64,000 bases of DNA from Alphaproteobacteria bacterium (GTDB lineage Bacteria > Pseudomonadota > Alphaproteobacteria > Rhodobacterales > Rhodobacteraceae), in assembly GCA_030425145.1 (NCBI GenBank), contig JAUHVK010000007.1, positions 1-64,000 of the forward strand. Reading direction: 5' to 3'. Positions within the stretch are counted from its first letter, which is position 1; each line of letters starts with the position of its first letter. A model generated the notes under the pieces. It was not told the DNA's origin. It made no database searches and was given only the letters and a program-made list of their open reading frames with translations. The position numbers were made by a program, and so were the translations under genes. Of this stretch, positions 26,467 through 34,750 are shown piece by piece.

Positions 26467-27855
26467 ATGCAGTATATCTCGACCCGCGGAAAAGCCCCGG
26501 CGCTTGGATTTGAAGACACAATGCTGTCGGGCCTTGCCCGTGACGGCGGTCTTTATGTTCCCGAAACCATCCCGACACTCAGTGCCGGAGACATCCGCGC
26601 AATGCACGGCCTCTCTTATGAAGAGATCGCGTTCCGCGTGATGAGACCTTTCGTGGGTGATGCGTTCACCGATGAGGTGTTCGCCGACCTGATTGCCAAA
26701 GCCTATGCCGGGTTCGGCCACGATGCCCGCGCGCCTCTGGTGCAGCTGGGCAATGGGCATTTCCTGCTGGAACTTTTCCACGGGCCAACGCTCGCGTTCA
26801 AAGACTTCGCAATGCAGCTTATCGGGCAGATGTTCCAAGAGGCGCTGAGCCGAAGCGGCAAGCGCGTAACCATTGTCGGCGCAACTTCGGGCGATACCGG
26901 CTCTGCCGCAATCGAGGCGTTCCGGGGGTTGGACGCGGTCGATGTGTTCATCCTCTACCCGCATGGCCGGGTGTCCGAAGTACAGCGCCGCCAGATGACT
27001 ACCCCGGTCGAATCGAACGTCCACGCGCTGGCGCTGGATGGCACGTTCGACGATTGCCAGGCGCGCCTGAAGGACATGTTCAACCATTTCGAATTCCGCG
27101 ACGCGGTGAAACTCGCAGGCGTGAATTCGATCAACTGGGGCCGCGTGCTGGCACAGGTGGTCTATTACTTCTCGTCCGCCGTCAGTCTGGGCGCACCGGA
27201 CCGCACCGTCAGCTTTACTGTCCCGACCGGCAATTTCGGCGACATCTTCGCGGGCTATATCGCCAAGCGCATGGGCCTGCCCATTGACCGTCTGGTTGTG
27301 GCTACGAACCAGAACGACATCCTGCACCGCTGCCTGAGCACCGGCGGCTATGTCACCGACAGCGTGACCCCGTCGATCAGCCCATCGATGGATATTCAGG
27401 TGTCGTCGAATTTCGAACGCGCGCTGTTTGACGCCTACAATCGTGATGGCAATGCGGTGTCGCAGCTGATGGACGAGCTCAAAGCGGGCGGCTTCCACGT
27501 CAGCCAAGGTGCGATGCAGGTTCTGCGCGACCACTATGACAGTGGCCGCGTGTCCGAGGACGAAACGCTCGCAATGATCACGCATGCACACAAACAAATG
27601 GGCGAGTTGCTTTGCCCACACTCCGCAATTGGCGTGAAGGTGGCCGAAGAACAGCGTGATCCCGCAACACCGATGATCACACTGGCCACAGCTCATCCCG
27701 CAAAATTCCCCGATGCGGTTGAAAAGGCGAGCGGCATCCACCCGCCGCTGCCCGACCGTATGGCCGACCTCTTCGAGCGCGACGAACGCGTGACACGCGT
27801 GTCGAACGACCTCGACCAGCTTGAAACCCTCATCAAAGATCGGATCGCCTCTTGA
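26467..27855 (+). CDS. thrC: Threonine synthase
   Basis: PLP enzyme converting O-phosphohomoserine to threonine. The 462-residue length and TRGKAPALGFEDTML start fit the proteobacterial long form. The PLP lysine is K112 in AFKDFAMQ, and the phosphate-binding and serine-rich loops are ATSGDTGSAA and PTGNFGD. Its stop overlaps the TTG start of the M16 peptidase. Confidence 0.96.
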   Translation: MQYISTRGKAPALGFEDTMLSGLARDGGLYVPETIPTLSAGDIRAMHGLSYEEIAFRVMRPFVGDAFTDEVFADLIAKAYAGFGHDARAPLVQLGNGHFLLELFHGPTLAFKDFAMQLIGQMFQEALSRSGKRVTIVGATSGDTGSAAIEAFRGLDAVDVFILYPHGRVSEVQRRQMTTPVESNVHALALDGTFDDCQARLKDMFNHFEFRDAVKLAGVNSINWGRVLAQVVYYFSSAVSLGAPDRTVSFTVPTGNFGDIFAGYIAKRMGLPIDRLVVATNQNDILHRCLSTGGYVTDSVTPSISPSMDIQVSSNFERALFDAYNRDGNAVSQLMDELKAGGFHVSQGAMQVLRDHYDSGRVSEDETLAMITHAHKQMGELLCPHSAIGVKVAEEQRDPATPMITLATAHPAKFPDAVEKASGIHPPLPDRMADLFERDERVTRVSNDLDQLETLIKDRIAS

Positions 27856-29114
27856 CCGTCCAGACCGCCACACTCCCCAACGGCTTTCGTATCGTCACCG
27901 AGCACATGCCCGGTCTGGAGAGTGCCGCCATCGGCATCTGGGTCACTGCAGGTGGACGCCATGAGCGTCCCGAACAGAATGGCATCGCCCATTTTCTGGA
28001 GCATATGGCGTTCAAAGGCACCGAGACTCGCACCGCGCTTCAGATCGCCGAGGCCATTGAGGACGTGGGTGGCTACATCAATGCCTATACCTCGCGCGAG
28101 GTGACCGCCTATTACGCGCGCGTACTGCGAAATGACGTGAGCCTCGCGCTGGACGTGGTGGCCGACATTCTGCGGAATCCGATCTTCGACCCCAAGGAGA
28201 TCGAGGTCGAGCGGCATGTGATCCTTCAGGAAATCGGACAGGCCGCCGATACGCCGGATGATATCATCTTTGACTGGTTGCAGGAAAAGGCCTACCCCAA
28301 CCAACCCATCGGCCGCACGATCCTTGGTGAAAGTGCACGGGTGTCGGGCTTTACCAAAGACGATCTCGCTACCTTTGTGTCCGAACACTATGGCCCTGAC
28401 CAGATGATCCTAGCCGCAGCGGGAGCGGTTGACCATGAGGCCATCGTGGCGCAGGCAGAAGCGCTGTTTGGCGACATGGCCGCGCGTCCGGCGTTGGTAG
28501 CCGATGCCGCCAGCTTCCAGGGCGGTGAAAGCCGCAAGGTCAAGGATCTGGAGCAGGCCCATCTTGCGCTGGCGTTCGAATCGCCGGGTTATCGCGATCC
28601 GAATTTCTATGCCGCGCAGGTCTATTCCGTTGCCCTTGGCGGCGGCATGTCGAGCCGGCTGTTCCAGGAAATCCGCGAGAAACGCGGGTTGTGCTACACG
28701 ATCTTTGCGCAGACGGGAGCGTATTCCGACACCGGCATGACCACGGTCTATGCAGGCACCAGCAGCGAAGAGATCAAGGATCTTACCAACCTCACCATCG
28801 ACGAGATGAAGCGCGCGGCAGAGGATATGTCCCCCGCCGAGGTTGCGCGGGCTCGCGCGCAGATGAAGGCCGGGCTTCTGATGGGGCTGGAAAGCCCATC
28901 GTCACGCACTGAGCGTCTGGCGCGGATGATCCAGATCTGGGGCGAGGTGCCTACGCTCGAGGACACGGTGTCCCGAATCGACAGCGTGACAACCGGCGAC
29001 GTGCGCGCCTTTGGGGAACACATTGTCCGCAGCGCCCCGGTCGCTATGGCGCTCTATGGTCCGGTCGGCCTTGCCCCGGACCTTGCCAGCCTGTCCCAAC
29101 GCCGCGTCGCCTGA
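27852..29114 (+). CDS. M16 family zinc metallopeptidase (processing peptidase-like)
   Basis: A 420-residue pitrilysin-type protease similar to the mitochondrial processing peptidase beta subunit. The inverted zinc motif is H47-F-L-E-H51 with the distal glutamate in EVERHVILQE (about 118-127), so the N-terminal half is catalytic. GGGMSSRLFQEIREKRGLCY (about 259-278) is the family's glycine-rich substrate-binding loop. The start codon is TTG at 27852 in a TTGA overlap with thrC. Confidence 0.92.
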   Translation: MTVQTATLPNGFRIVTEHMPGLESAAIGIWVTAGGRHERPEQNGIAHFLEHMAFKGTETRTALQIAEAIEDVGGYINAYTSREVTAYYARVLRNDVSLALDVVADILRNPIFDPKEIEVERHVILQEIGQAADTPDDIIFDWLQEKAYPNQPIGRTILGESARVSGFTKDDLATFVSEHYGPDQMILAAAGAVDHEAIVAQAEALFGDMAARPALVADAASFQGGESRKVKDLEQAHLALAFESPGYRDPNFYAAQVYSVALGGGMSSRLFQEIREKRGLCYTIFAQTGAYSDTGMTTVYAGTSSEEIKDLTNLTIDEMKRAAEDMSPAEVARARAQMKAGLLMGLESPSSRTERLARMIQIWGEVPTLEDTVSRIDSVTTGDVRAFGEHIVRSAPVAMALYGPVGLAPDLASLSQRRVA

Positions 29115-29698
29115 TGCTGAGTTTGCGGCGCAAGCTTCGGCTCGACACCGAGCGGATGGTTCTGCGCCCGCCGACCCATAGCGATTTCAACCCGTGGAGT
29201 GCCCTGCGTCGAGACAGCGAAGCCTTTCTCGCCAAGTGGGAACCAAGTTGGGCCGACGACCATCTGACCCGACGCGCCTTTACCAACCGTGTCTATTGGG
29301 CCAACCGCGCGATCGGCAACGGGTCTGCGGTGCCACTCTTCTTGCTCCGCCGCAAGGATGACATGCTTCTTGGGGCGATCACGCTGGACAATATCCGGCG
29401 CGGTCCGGCGCAGGCGGGCACGCTTGGGTATTGGATCGGTGAGCCGTTTGCCCGGCAAGGCTATATGCGTGAGGCGATTGATGCGGTTGTGCACTACGCG
29501 TTCGACCGTCTGGACCTGAGCCGGATCGAGGCGGCTTGCCTGCCTGAGAACAAGGCTTCCCGCGGGCTGCTGGAGAAGGCGGGATTCAAATACGAGGGGG
29601 TCGCGCAGAGCTATCTTCAGATCGACGGGCGCTGGCGAACACACGTTCTTTATGCAGCCCTGCGTCTGGATCGGCGCGGGCGCACCGACGTGGGCTGA
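29114..29698 (+). CDS. GNAT family acetyltransferase (RimJ/RimL-like)
   Basis: A 194-residue acetyltransferase resembling ribosomal-protein N-terminal acetyltransferases. It begins with the typical DTERMVLRPP strand (11-20). The acetyl-CoA core is GYWIGEPFARQGYMREA (about 104-120), and the C-terminal NKASRGLLEKAGF motif (about 145-157) is diagnostic of the RimJ type. The start overlaps the M16 stop by one base (TGATG), suggesting co-transcription. The target protein is unknown. Confidence 0.88.
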   Translation: MLSLRRKLRLDTERMVLRPPTHSDFNPWSALRRDSEAFLAKWEPSWADDHLTRRAFTNRVYWANRAIGNGSAVPLFLLRRKDDMLLGAITLDNIRRGPAQAGTLGYWIGEPFARQGYMREAIDAVVHYAFDRLDLSRIEAACLPENKASRGLLEKAGFKYEGVAQSYLQIDGRWRTHVLYAALRLDRRGRTDVG

Positions 29699-29764
29699 GG
29701 CAAAGCCTCTATTTCTCTGGATCGCTGTCTTGCACGTGCTACCTTCTTGGCAGGAGGTGAAGAC

Positions 29765-30601
29765 ATGCGTTTCAAGCCACTCTGGATGACGCTGGCCATC
29801 GCGATCATGGGCAGTTCTGCGATTGCGCAAGAAGCCCGGCGGCCAAGCCATTGTCTCGCCATCGCGGACGCAACACCGGGCGCGGCCTATATCCAGAAGG
29901 CGTCCTGGACCGAGGAAGTGCCGGAATATTCGGTGCGCATCAATTACGTCGCCCACGCGACCTTCCTCTTGCAGACGCCGGGTGGTCTCAACGTAGCGAC
30001 GGACTTCACCGGCTTTCTGGGTAACACCACCCTGATCCCGGATGTGGTCACAATGAACCACGCGCATGACACGCACTGGACCGCCAATCCCGATCCTGCC
30101 ATCCCGCACGCCCTGCCCGGATGGGGGCCGTTCGGCGAAGGCATCGAGCATCATCTCGACCTCGGCGAAATGTTGGTGCGGAATGTCTCCACTGACATCC
30201 GGTCGCAATTCGGCGGGCGAGAGGATAATGGCAATTCGATCTTCATCTTCGAAGTCGAAGGGCTGTGCATCGGCCATCTGGGCCACCTGCACCACGAACC
30301 GAATGAACAGCAATACGCCGCCATAGGGCGTCTGGACGTGGTCATGGTGCCAGTGGATGGCGGCTATACCCTGCCCCGCGAGGTCATGGTGCGCATCGTC
30401 GACAGGCTCAAGTCCAGTATCGTGATCCCAATGCACTGGTTCTCGGGCTTTGCTCTAGAGGCATTCCTTGAGCAAGTGCAGGACAGTTTCGTCATCGACC
30501 GCCGGGACAGCACTTTCCTCGAAGTGTCATTGCGCGATCTGCCGTCCCGCCCTACGGTTGTGGTCCTGCGTCCTGCATGGCTGCGCGACGCACAGAACTG
30601 A
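29765..30601 (+). CDS. Secreted MBL-fold metallo-hydrolase-like protein
   Basis: A 278-residue protein with a signal peptide (cleavage after AIAQ near 21). The metallo-beta-lactamase fold is seen in ATFLLQTPGGLNVATDF, VVTMNHAHDTHWT and IGHLGHLHHEPNEQQ. The usual HxHxDH metal motif appears instead as H-A-H-D-T-H, with the Asp one position earlier, so metal binding or chemistry may differ. AGGAGGTGA 5-10 nt before the ATG at 29765 supports this start over one 18 bp upstream. The substrate is unknown; UlaG-like lactonases are the nearest familiar group. Confidence 0.78.
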   Translation: MRFKPLWMTLAIAIMGSSAIAQEARRPSHCLAIADATPGAAYIQKASWTEEVPEYSVRINYVAHATFLLQTPGGLNVATDFTGFLGNTTLIPDVVTMNHAHDTHWTANPDPAIPHALPGWGPFGEGIEHHLDLGEMLVRNVSTDIRSQFGGREDNGNSIFIFEVEGLCIGHLGHLHHEPNEQQYAAIGRLDVVMVPVDGGYTLPREVMVRIVDRLKSSIVIPMHWFSGFALEAFLEQVQDSFVIDRRDSTFLEVSLRDLPSRPTVVVLRPAWLRDAQN

Positions 30602-30620
30602 TTTACTCGGAGACCCGTCC

Positions 30621-32042
30621 ATGCCTCGCGACTCTGCCGATAGCGGCTTCATTGACGCCCTGTCGCACCACTTCCCTGCGGACATGTTTGCCCGCGCCGA
30701 GCAATCCTATCTGGAAGAACCGCGCGGTCGCTATCAGGGTGCGGGCGGCTTTGTGGCGCGGCCGCGTTCGACCGAGGAGGTGTCGGCACTGGTGAAAGCC
30801 TGTGCCGAAGCCGGCGTCGGGATCATCCCCTATGGCGGCGGCACTGGGCTGGTGGCCGGGCAGATCGCGCCCGAAGGTGAACCGGACATGCCTCTGATCC
30901 TGTCTCTGGAACGCATGAGCACGATCCGTGCGGTCTACCCACAGGAAAACGTGCTGATAGCAGACGCCGGGGTGATCCTTGCAAATATCCAAAAGGCGGC
31001 TGAAGACGTTGACCGTCTGTTTCCACTGTCGCTGGCTTCCGAAGGCTCAGCGCGGATCGGCGGGCTGCTGGGGACCAACGCGGGTGGTGTCAACGTTCTG
31101 CGCTATGGCAATACACGTGATCTGTGCCTTGGCCTTGAAGTGGTGTTGCCCGACGGGTCGATCTGGAATGGGCTCAAACGTCTTCGCAAGGACAATACTG
31201 GCTATGACCTGCGCAACCTGATGATCGGGTCGGAGGGGACGCTTGGTGTCATCACCGGCGCGTCGCTCAAGCTTTTTCCGCGCCCCGCCGGCATCGGGAC
31301 AGCGGTGTTCGTCATCCGCGATGCCGAGGCGGCTTTGGAGCTGCTGTCACTGGCGAAATCGCAACTGGGCGAAAGCATCAGCGCGTTCGAGTTGATTCAT
31401 GGCCGGGGTTTGGACTTTCTGACACAGACCATGCCCGAGGTGCGCAAACCGTTTGGCGACCATCATCCCGAATGGATGGTCCTCATGGACATCGGATTGC
31501 CCAAGGGCCTTGATCCGCAGGAAGCCCTTGAGACACTCTTTGTATCCGCCGAAGCCGAAGGCATCGTGTCGGACGCGGTGATCGCGCAATCCGAGACTCA
31601 ACGAAACGACTTCTGGAACGTCCGAGAGATGATTCCGATTGCGAACCGTCATATTGGTGCCGTGTCGAGCCATGACGTGTCCGTGCCTCTGGGTGAACTG
31701 CCCAATTTCATTGCGCGGGTCTGGCAGAGCATTTCGCAATTCGGTGACTTCCGCATCAACTGCTTTGGCCATGTCGGCGACGGCAACTTGCATTGCAACG
31801 TGTTCCCCCCCGAGGGAAAGTCGCGTGACCTGTTCCTGGAGGAAACCAAGCAGATCAAACGCATTGTGCATGACATTGCCTATGATCTGGGCGGCACATT
31901 TAGCGCGGAACATGGTGTGGGCCGGGCCAAGAAGGCGGATCTGGCGCGCTATGGCGATCCGGCCAAGTTGGCTGCGATGCGCGCGATCAAGGATGCGCTT
32001 GATCCAAAAGGCATCATGAACCCCGGTGCCGTTCTATCGTGA
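30621..32042 (+). CDS. FAD-linked oxidase (GlcD / D-lactate dehydrogenase type)
   Basis: A 473-residue VAO-family flavoprotein that oxidises a 2-hydroxy acid such as D-lactate, D-2-hydroxyglutarate or glycolate. The FAD-binding domain includes IIPYGGGTGLVAG (about 67-79) and GSEGTLGVIT. The C-terminal cap contains HVGDGNLHCN and the SAEHGVGRAKK ending typical of GlcD. No GlcE/GlcF genes are adjacent, which favours a single-subunit D-2-hydroxyacid dehydrogenase. The 3' end overlaps the convergent lytic transglycosylase gene by 9 bp. Confidence 0.9.
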   Translation: MPRDSADSGFIDALSHHFPADMFARAEQSYLEEPRGRYQGAGGFVARPRSTEEVSALVKACAEAGVGIIPYGGGTGLVAGQIAPEGEPDMPLILSLERMSTIRAVYPQENVLIADAGVILANIQKAAEDVDRLFPLSLASEGSARIGGLLGTNAGGVNVLRYGNTRDLCLGLEVVLPDGSIWNGLKRLRKDNTGYDLRNLMIGSEGTLGVITGASLKLFPRPAGIGTAVFVIRDAEAALELLSLAKSQLGESISAFELIHGRGLDFLTQTMPEVRKPFGDHHPEWMVLMDIGLPKGLDPQEALETLFVSAEAEGIVSDAVIAQSETQRNDFWNVREMIPIANRHIGAVSSHDVSVPLGELPNFIARVWQSISQFGDFRINCFGHVGDGNLHCNVFPPEGKSRDLFLEETKQIKRIVHDIAYDLGGTFSAEHGVGRAKKADLARYGDPAKLAAMRAIKDALDPKGIMNPGAVLS

Positions 32043-32843
32043 CGCCACGCGGAACACACAACCATCGGTAACAAGCTGAGGCGGCGTGAGGCAGAGCCCT
32101 TTCGCCGTCTGGAACGCTTGCAACACCCTCGGCACATAGGCACGGGTTTCCGCGTAATCCGGCACACCATTGGACCGCACAACCGCGTTCTCCCCGGCAT
32201 TATAGCCCGCGAGTGCCAGGATCACGTCGTTGTCGAACTTCTCCATCAGGAAATCGAGGAATGCGACACCGCCCTTGATGTTCTGTGCTGGTGAGAAACT
32301 ATCAGCCACGCCGAACCGCTCTGCCGTGGCGGGCATCAGTTGCATCAGCCCCTGAGCACCGACCGAGCTTTGAGCATCCACCCGGCCAGCCGATTCAACT
32401 GAAATCACTGCAAGTGCCAATGCCGGGGAAATGCGCGTGCCTACCGTGTTCAACAGGATGTCTTTGCCATGGCGTTCGGCAATGGATTGCAGGTCTTGCA
32501 ACCGCGGTCCCGGTACGCCTTTGCCCGAGGGCGGATTTGAAAGACGGATCAGCGCGGGCTCCAACCGTCCAGGCCCCTGCGCATCCAACGACGGCGAGAT
32601 ATCGCTCCAGAACCAAGCGAGTGTATCGTTGCCCGGTCGTCTGGGCTGGGCTGTCGCCGCTGGCGCGGCTTTCGGCAGACTGGGAGCTTGCGGCACAATT
32701 TGAACAGTGATGCGTTTCTTTGTGCTAGAGGATGGCGGTTTAATCCTTTTTGCAGAGAATTCGGGAAAAGGCGGCGGCTCTGCATGGGAACCTCCCACGC
32801 CAAGGCACATGGCAACCAGCGCCATCACAACATACCGTTTCAT
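32034..32843 (-). CDS. Lytic transglycosylase (SLT domain)
   Basis: A secreted 269-residue peptidoglycan lyase. It has a signal peptide (cleavage near ALVAMCLGVGGSHA, about residue 21), a Pro/Ser/Lys-rich linker, and a C-terminal SLT domain. That domain holds the catalytic glutamate in AVISVESAG, the SSVGAQGLMQLMPATA motif and ALAGYNAGENAV. The ATG at 32843 is chosen over an upstream ATG at 32894 because it gives a proper signal peptide. The Flp pilus genes start on the opposite strand upstream, so it could help pilus passage through the wall, though its divergence leaves that open. Confidence 0.9.
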   Translation of the reverse strand: MKRYVVMALVAMCLGVGGSHAEPPPFPEFSAKRIKPPSSSTKKRITVQIVPQAPSLPKAAPAATAQPRRPGNDTLAWFWSDISPSLDAQGPGRLEPALIRLSNPPSGKGVPGPRLQDLQSIAERHGKDILLNTVGTRISPALALAVISVESAGRVDAQSSVGAQGLMQLMPATAERFGVADSFSPAQNIKGGVAFLDFLMEKFDNDVILALAGYNAGENAVVRSNGVPDYAETRAYVPRVLQAFQTAKGLCLTPPQLVTDGCVFRVASR

Positions 32844-33199
32844 ATGCAGGCTCCTGCTCGATGCCCGTTTTTGTTGGTCGCAAGTATGACACAATCATGG
32901 ATTGAAGGCCATTTCGTTTCGCATACACGGGCAATCCGGCATCGGTGGCGGCGCGATTCTGGAGAAAATTCTTAAAATCCAAAAAAATTCTGAAAATAAA
33001 GCTATTCAGATTCAGTATCTTAAGATGAAATCATTAACTTTTTTCCCAAGCTGCAAAATCGGTCCAATGCGGACAAACTGCTGCCCCAATCCGACAGCTA
33101 TAAATACTCATCCAAGACGGGATAGAGCGAATGAGAGAGCGCTCGCAACAAAGTCCTGAGCTTGGCCAACGTGAGCAAACTAGGACTATGGAGATCAAA
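32844..33199. promoter_or_regulatory. AT-rich intergenic region upstream of the Flp pilin gene
   Basis: About 350 bp with no gene. Bases 32960-33045 are strikingly A/T-rich compared with the surroundings and contain related direct motifs (AAAATTCTTAAAAT and AAAATTCTGAAAAT). This is where the pilin promoter and any regulator sites should lie. I cannot assign -35/-10 elements with confidence. Confidence 0.5.
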
Positions 33200-33397
33200 A
33201 TGATCAATTTCATCAAAAACTTCCGCAAGGATGAAGACGGCGCTGTGACAGTTGACTGGGTCGTTCTGACCGCTGCTGTTGTGGGCCTGGCAATCGCTGC
33301 TTATGGCACCATCCAGGAAAACACCGACGCCGTTCTGACTTCGACCGGCGGTGCGGTTCTCGGCGCACAGGAATGGCTGCCGGCAGCTGCTGACTAA
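33200..33397 (+). CDS. Flp family type IVb pilin
   Basis: A 65-residue pilin precursor and the major subunit of the Tad pilus. A 14-residue basic leader (MINFIKNFRKDEDG) ends at the G14/A15 prepilin cleavage site, followed by the hydrophobic helix VVLTAAVVGLAIAAY. Typical Flp pilins have Glu-Tyr at +5/+6; here Asp19 and Trp20 take those places. GGAG 6 nt before the ATG at 33200 supports this start over in-frame ATGs at 33131 and 33188. A strong terminator follows, so the pilin can be expressed separately and more highly than the assembly genes. Confidence 0.88.
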   Translation: MINFIKNFRKDEDGAVTVDWVVLTAAVVGLAIAAYGTIQENTDAVLTSTGGAVLGAQEWLPAAAD

Positions 33398-33421
33398 TTT
33401 GTTGGTACACATCGACGGAAG

Positions 33422-33447
33422 AAGGCGCGCACTTGCGCGCCTTTTTT
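33422..33447 (+). terminator. Intrinsic terminator after the pilin gene
   Basis: A perfect 9-bp stem AAGGCGCGC / GCGCGCCTT with a 4-nt loop runs into six T residues (33442-33447). This is a classical Rho-independent terminator 25 bp after the pilin stop. Confidence 0.9.
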
Positions 33448-33697
33448 CGTTTTGGGCGACAAGTTCTGTCAACCACACACAGACTGGAGACGACGGTGAC
33501 GGTCGCGCCCGAAACACCTCAAGACCGGATTGGCACAGCTCAACATCTGCGACGCAACCCGACCGTTAAAGCCCCCTCACCGGTCTTACTATCGTCACAA
33601 TCTGCCCCTTAGGCAGACACAATGGTCCGATATACCAACCACTGAACCATGTTTCAGCACGTGCGACGTGCATGAACGAGACATGTAAGGAGGCACT
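33448..33697. other. Intergenic stretch between pilin terminator and cpaB
   Basis: No gene is seen in these 250 bp. It ends with a strong AAGGAGG ribosome binding site (33687-33693) for cpaB. A short imperfect repeat, GCACGTGCGACGTGC, lies near 33657-33671. A promoter for the Tad assembly operon is expected here, because the pilin transcript is terminated upstream. Confidence 0.4.
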
Positions 33698-34555
33698 ATG
33701 CGTATCGTCTTTGGACTTGTTCTGATTGCGGGTCTGGCTCTGGCCGGCTTCGCCGTCTACATGGCGCAGAACTACATTGGCGCGTATCAGACCGCGCTTG
33801 AACAGGAACGCAGCAAAGCAACCAGCAGCATCCCGGTACAGGGCATCTACGTGGCAACGCGCGCCCTAGACTACGGCGAGATCATCTCTGATGAAGACAT
33901 CGCGCTGATGCCGTGGCCAAAGCAGACCCTGCCAGATGACTTTTTCGACACGGACAACCCTTTGAACGCCGAAGGCGCAGAGCTCCGCGTGGCGTTGCGT
34001 CCAATCGAAAAGAACGAAGCCATCATGGCCAGCAAGGTCAGCGAACCCGGAGCCGATGCCGGATTGACCTCGCGGCTTGAAAAAGGCCAGCGCGCCTTTG
34101 CAATCAAGGTCGATGTCGCCTCTGGTGTGTCCGGCTTCCTGCGCCCAAGCGACCGCGTTGATGTGTACTGGACAGGCCGCGTTCGCAGCAATGACCCGAA
34201 CATGCCCAACGGCGAGGTCACCAAGCTGATCGAAACCGGCGTTAAGCTGATCGCAATCGACCAGACCGCCGAGACCGACACGGCCCAGACCACTATCGCA
34301 CGGACAGTCACCGTGGCGGCCAGCCCGCAGCAGGTGGCATCCCTTGCACAGGCACAGTCCACGGGCCGCCTGTCGCTGTCCCTGATGGGCCGGAATGACG
34401 ACACCGTCGCTGAGGTGATTGAAGTCGACCAGCGCTCGCTTCTCGGCATCACCGAGACGAAAGATGACGAAAAACCGCGTTCGATCCAGGTTTGCACAAT
34501 TCGGACCCGTCGCGGTGGCGAAGTGGTCGATATGCCCATCCCTTGTACGAATTGA
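33698..34555 (+). CDS. cpaB: Flp pilus assembly protein CpaB (RcpC)
   Basis: A periplasmic Tad component with an SAF/CpaB domain, thought to help pilus or secretin assembly at the cell wall. The 285-residue protein has an N-terminal signal anchor (about 4-22), the SAF domain VATRALDYGEIISDEDIALMPWP split over about 51-73, and a C-terminal RcpC/CpaB domain with GVSGFLRPSDRVDV (about 145-158). It is the first gene of the assembly block after the terminated pilin gene. Confidence 0.93.
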   Translation: MRIVFGLVLIAGLALAGFAVYMAQNYIGAYQTALEQERSKATSSIPVQGIYVATRALDYGEIISDEDIALMPWPKQTLPDDFFDTDNPLNAEGAELRVALRPIEKNEAIMASKVSEPGADAGLTSRLEKGQRAFAIKVDVASGVSGFLRPSDRVDVYWTGRVRSNDPNMPNGEVTKLIETGVKLIAIDQTAETDTAQTTIARTVTVAASPQQVASLAQAQSTGRLSLSLMGRNDDTVAEVIEVDQRSLLGITETKDDEKPRSIQVCTIRTRRGGEVVDMPIPCTN

Positions 34556-34603
34556 TTTGCGTCGCACCTTATTTGGTGGATTACGCACCGTCCCGAATGA
34601 GAC

Positions 34604-34628
34604 AAGGCGCAACATTATGTTGCGCCTT
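34604..34628 (+). terminator. Perfect hairpin between cpaB and cpaC
   Basis: A perfect 10-bp stem AAGGCGCAAC / GTTGCGCCTT with a 5-nt loop lies in the 195-bp cpaB-cpaC gap. No U-run follows on the plus strand. It may be a partial terminator or RNA-processing element setting cpaB relative to secretin levels. Confidence 0.55.
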
Positions 34629-34750
34629 ATCCACATGAGCCACACGACCGAAATCATTGATTCTTGCAAAAAAAGCCGACTTGACGCAGCTTGTGGGCAA
34701 TATCGGGCGTTAAGACCCTATTTTGAGGCGTGATCGGAAAGGCAGGTCAC

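Noticed and set aside
25723-27873. A 716-codon minus-strand open frame over SURF1 and thrC
   Set aside because: Antisense to well-supported genes with intact motifs; long opposite frames are expected at this GC bias.
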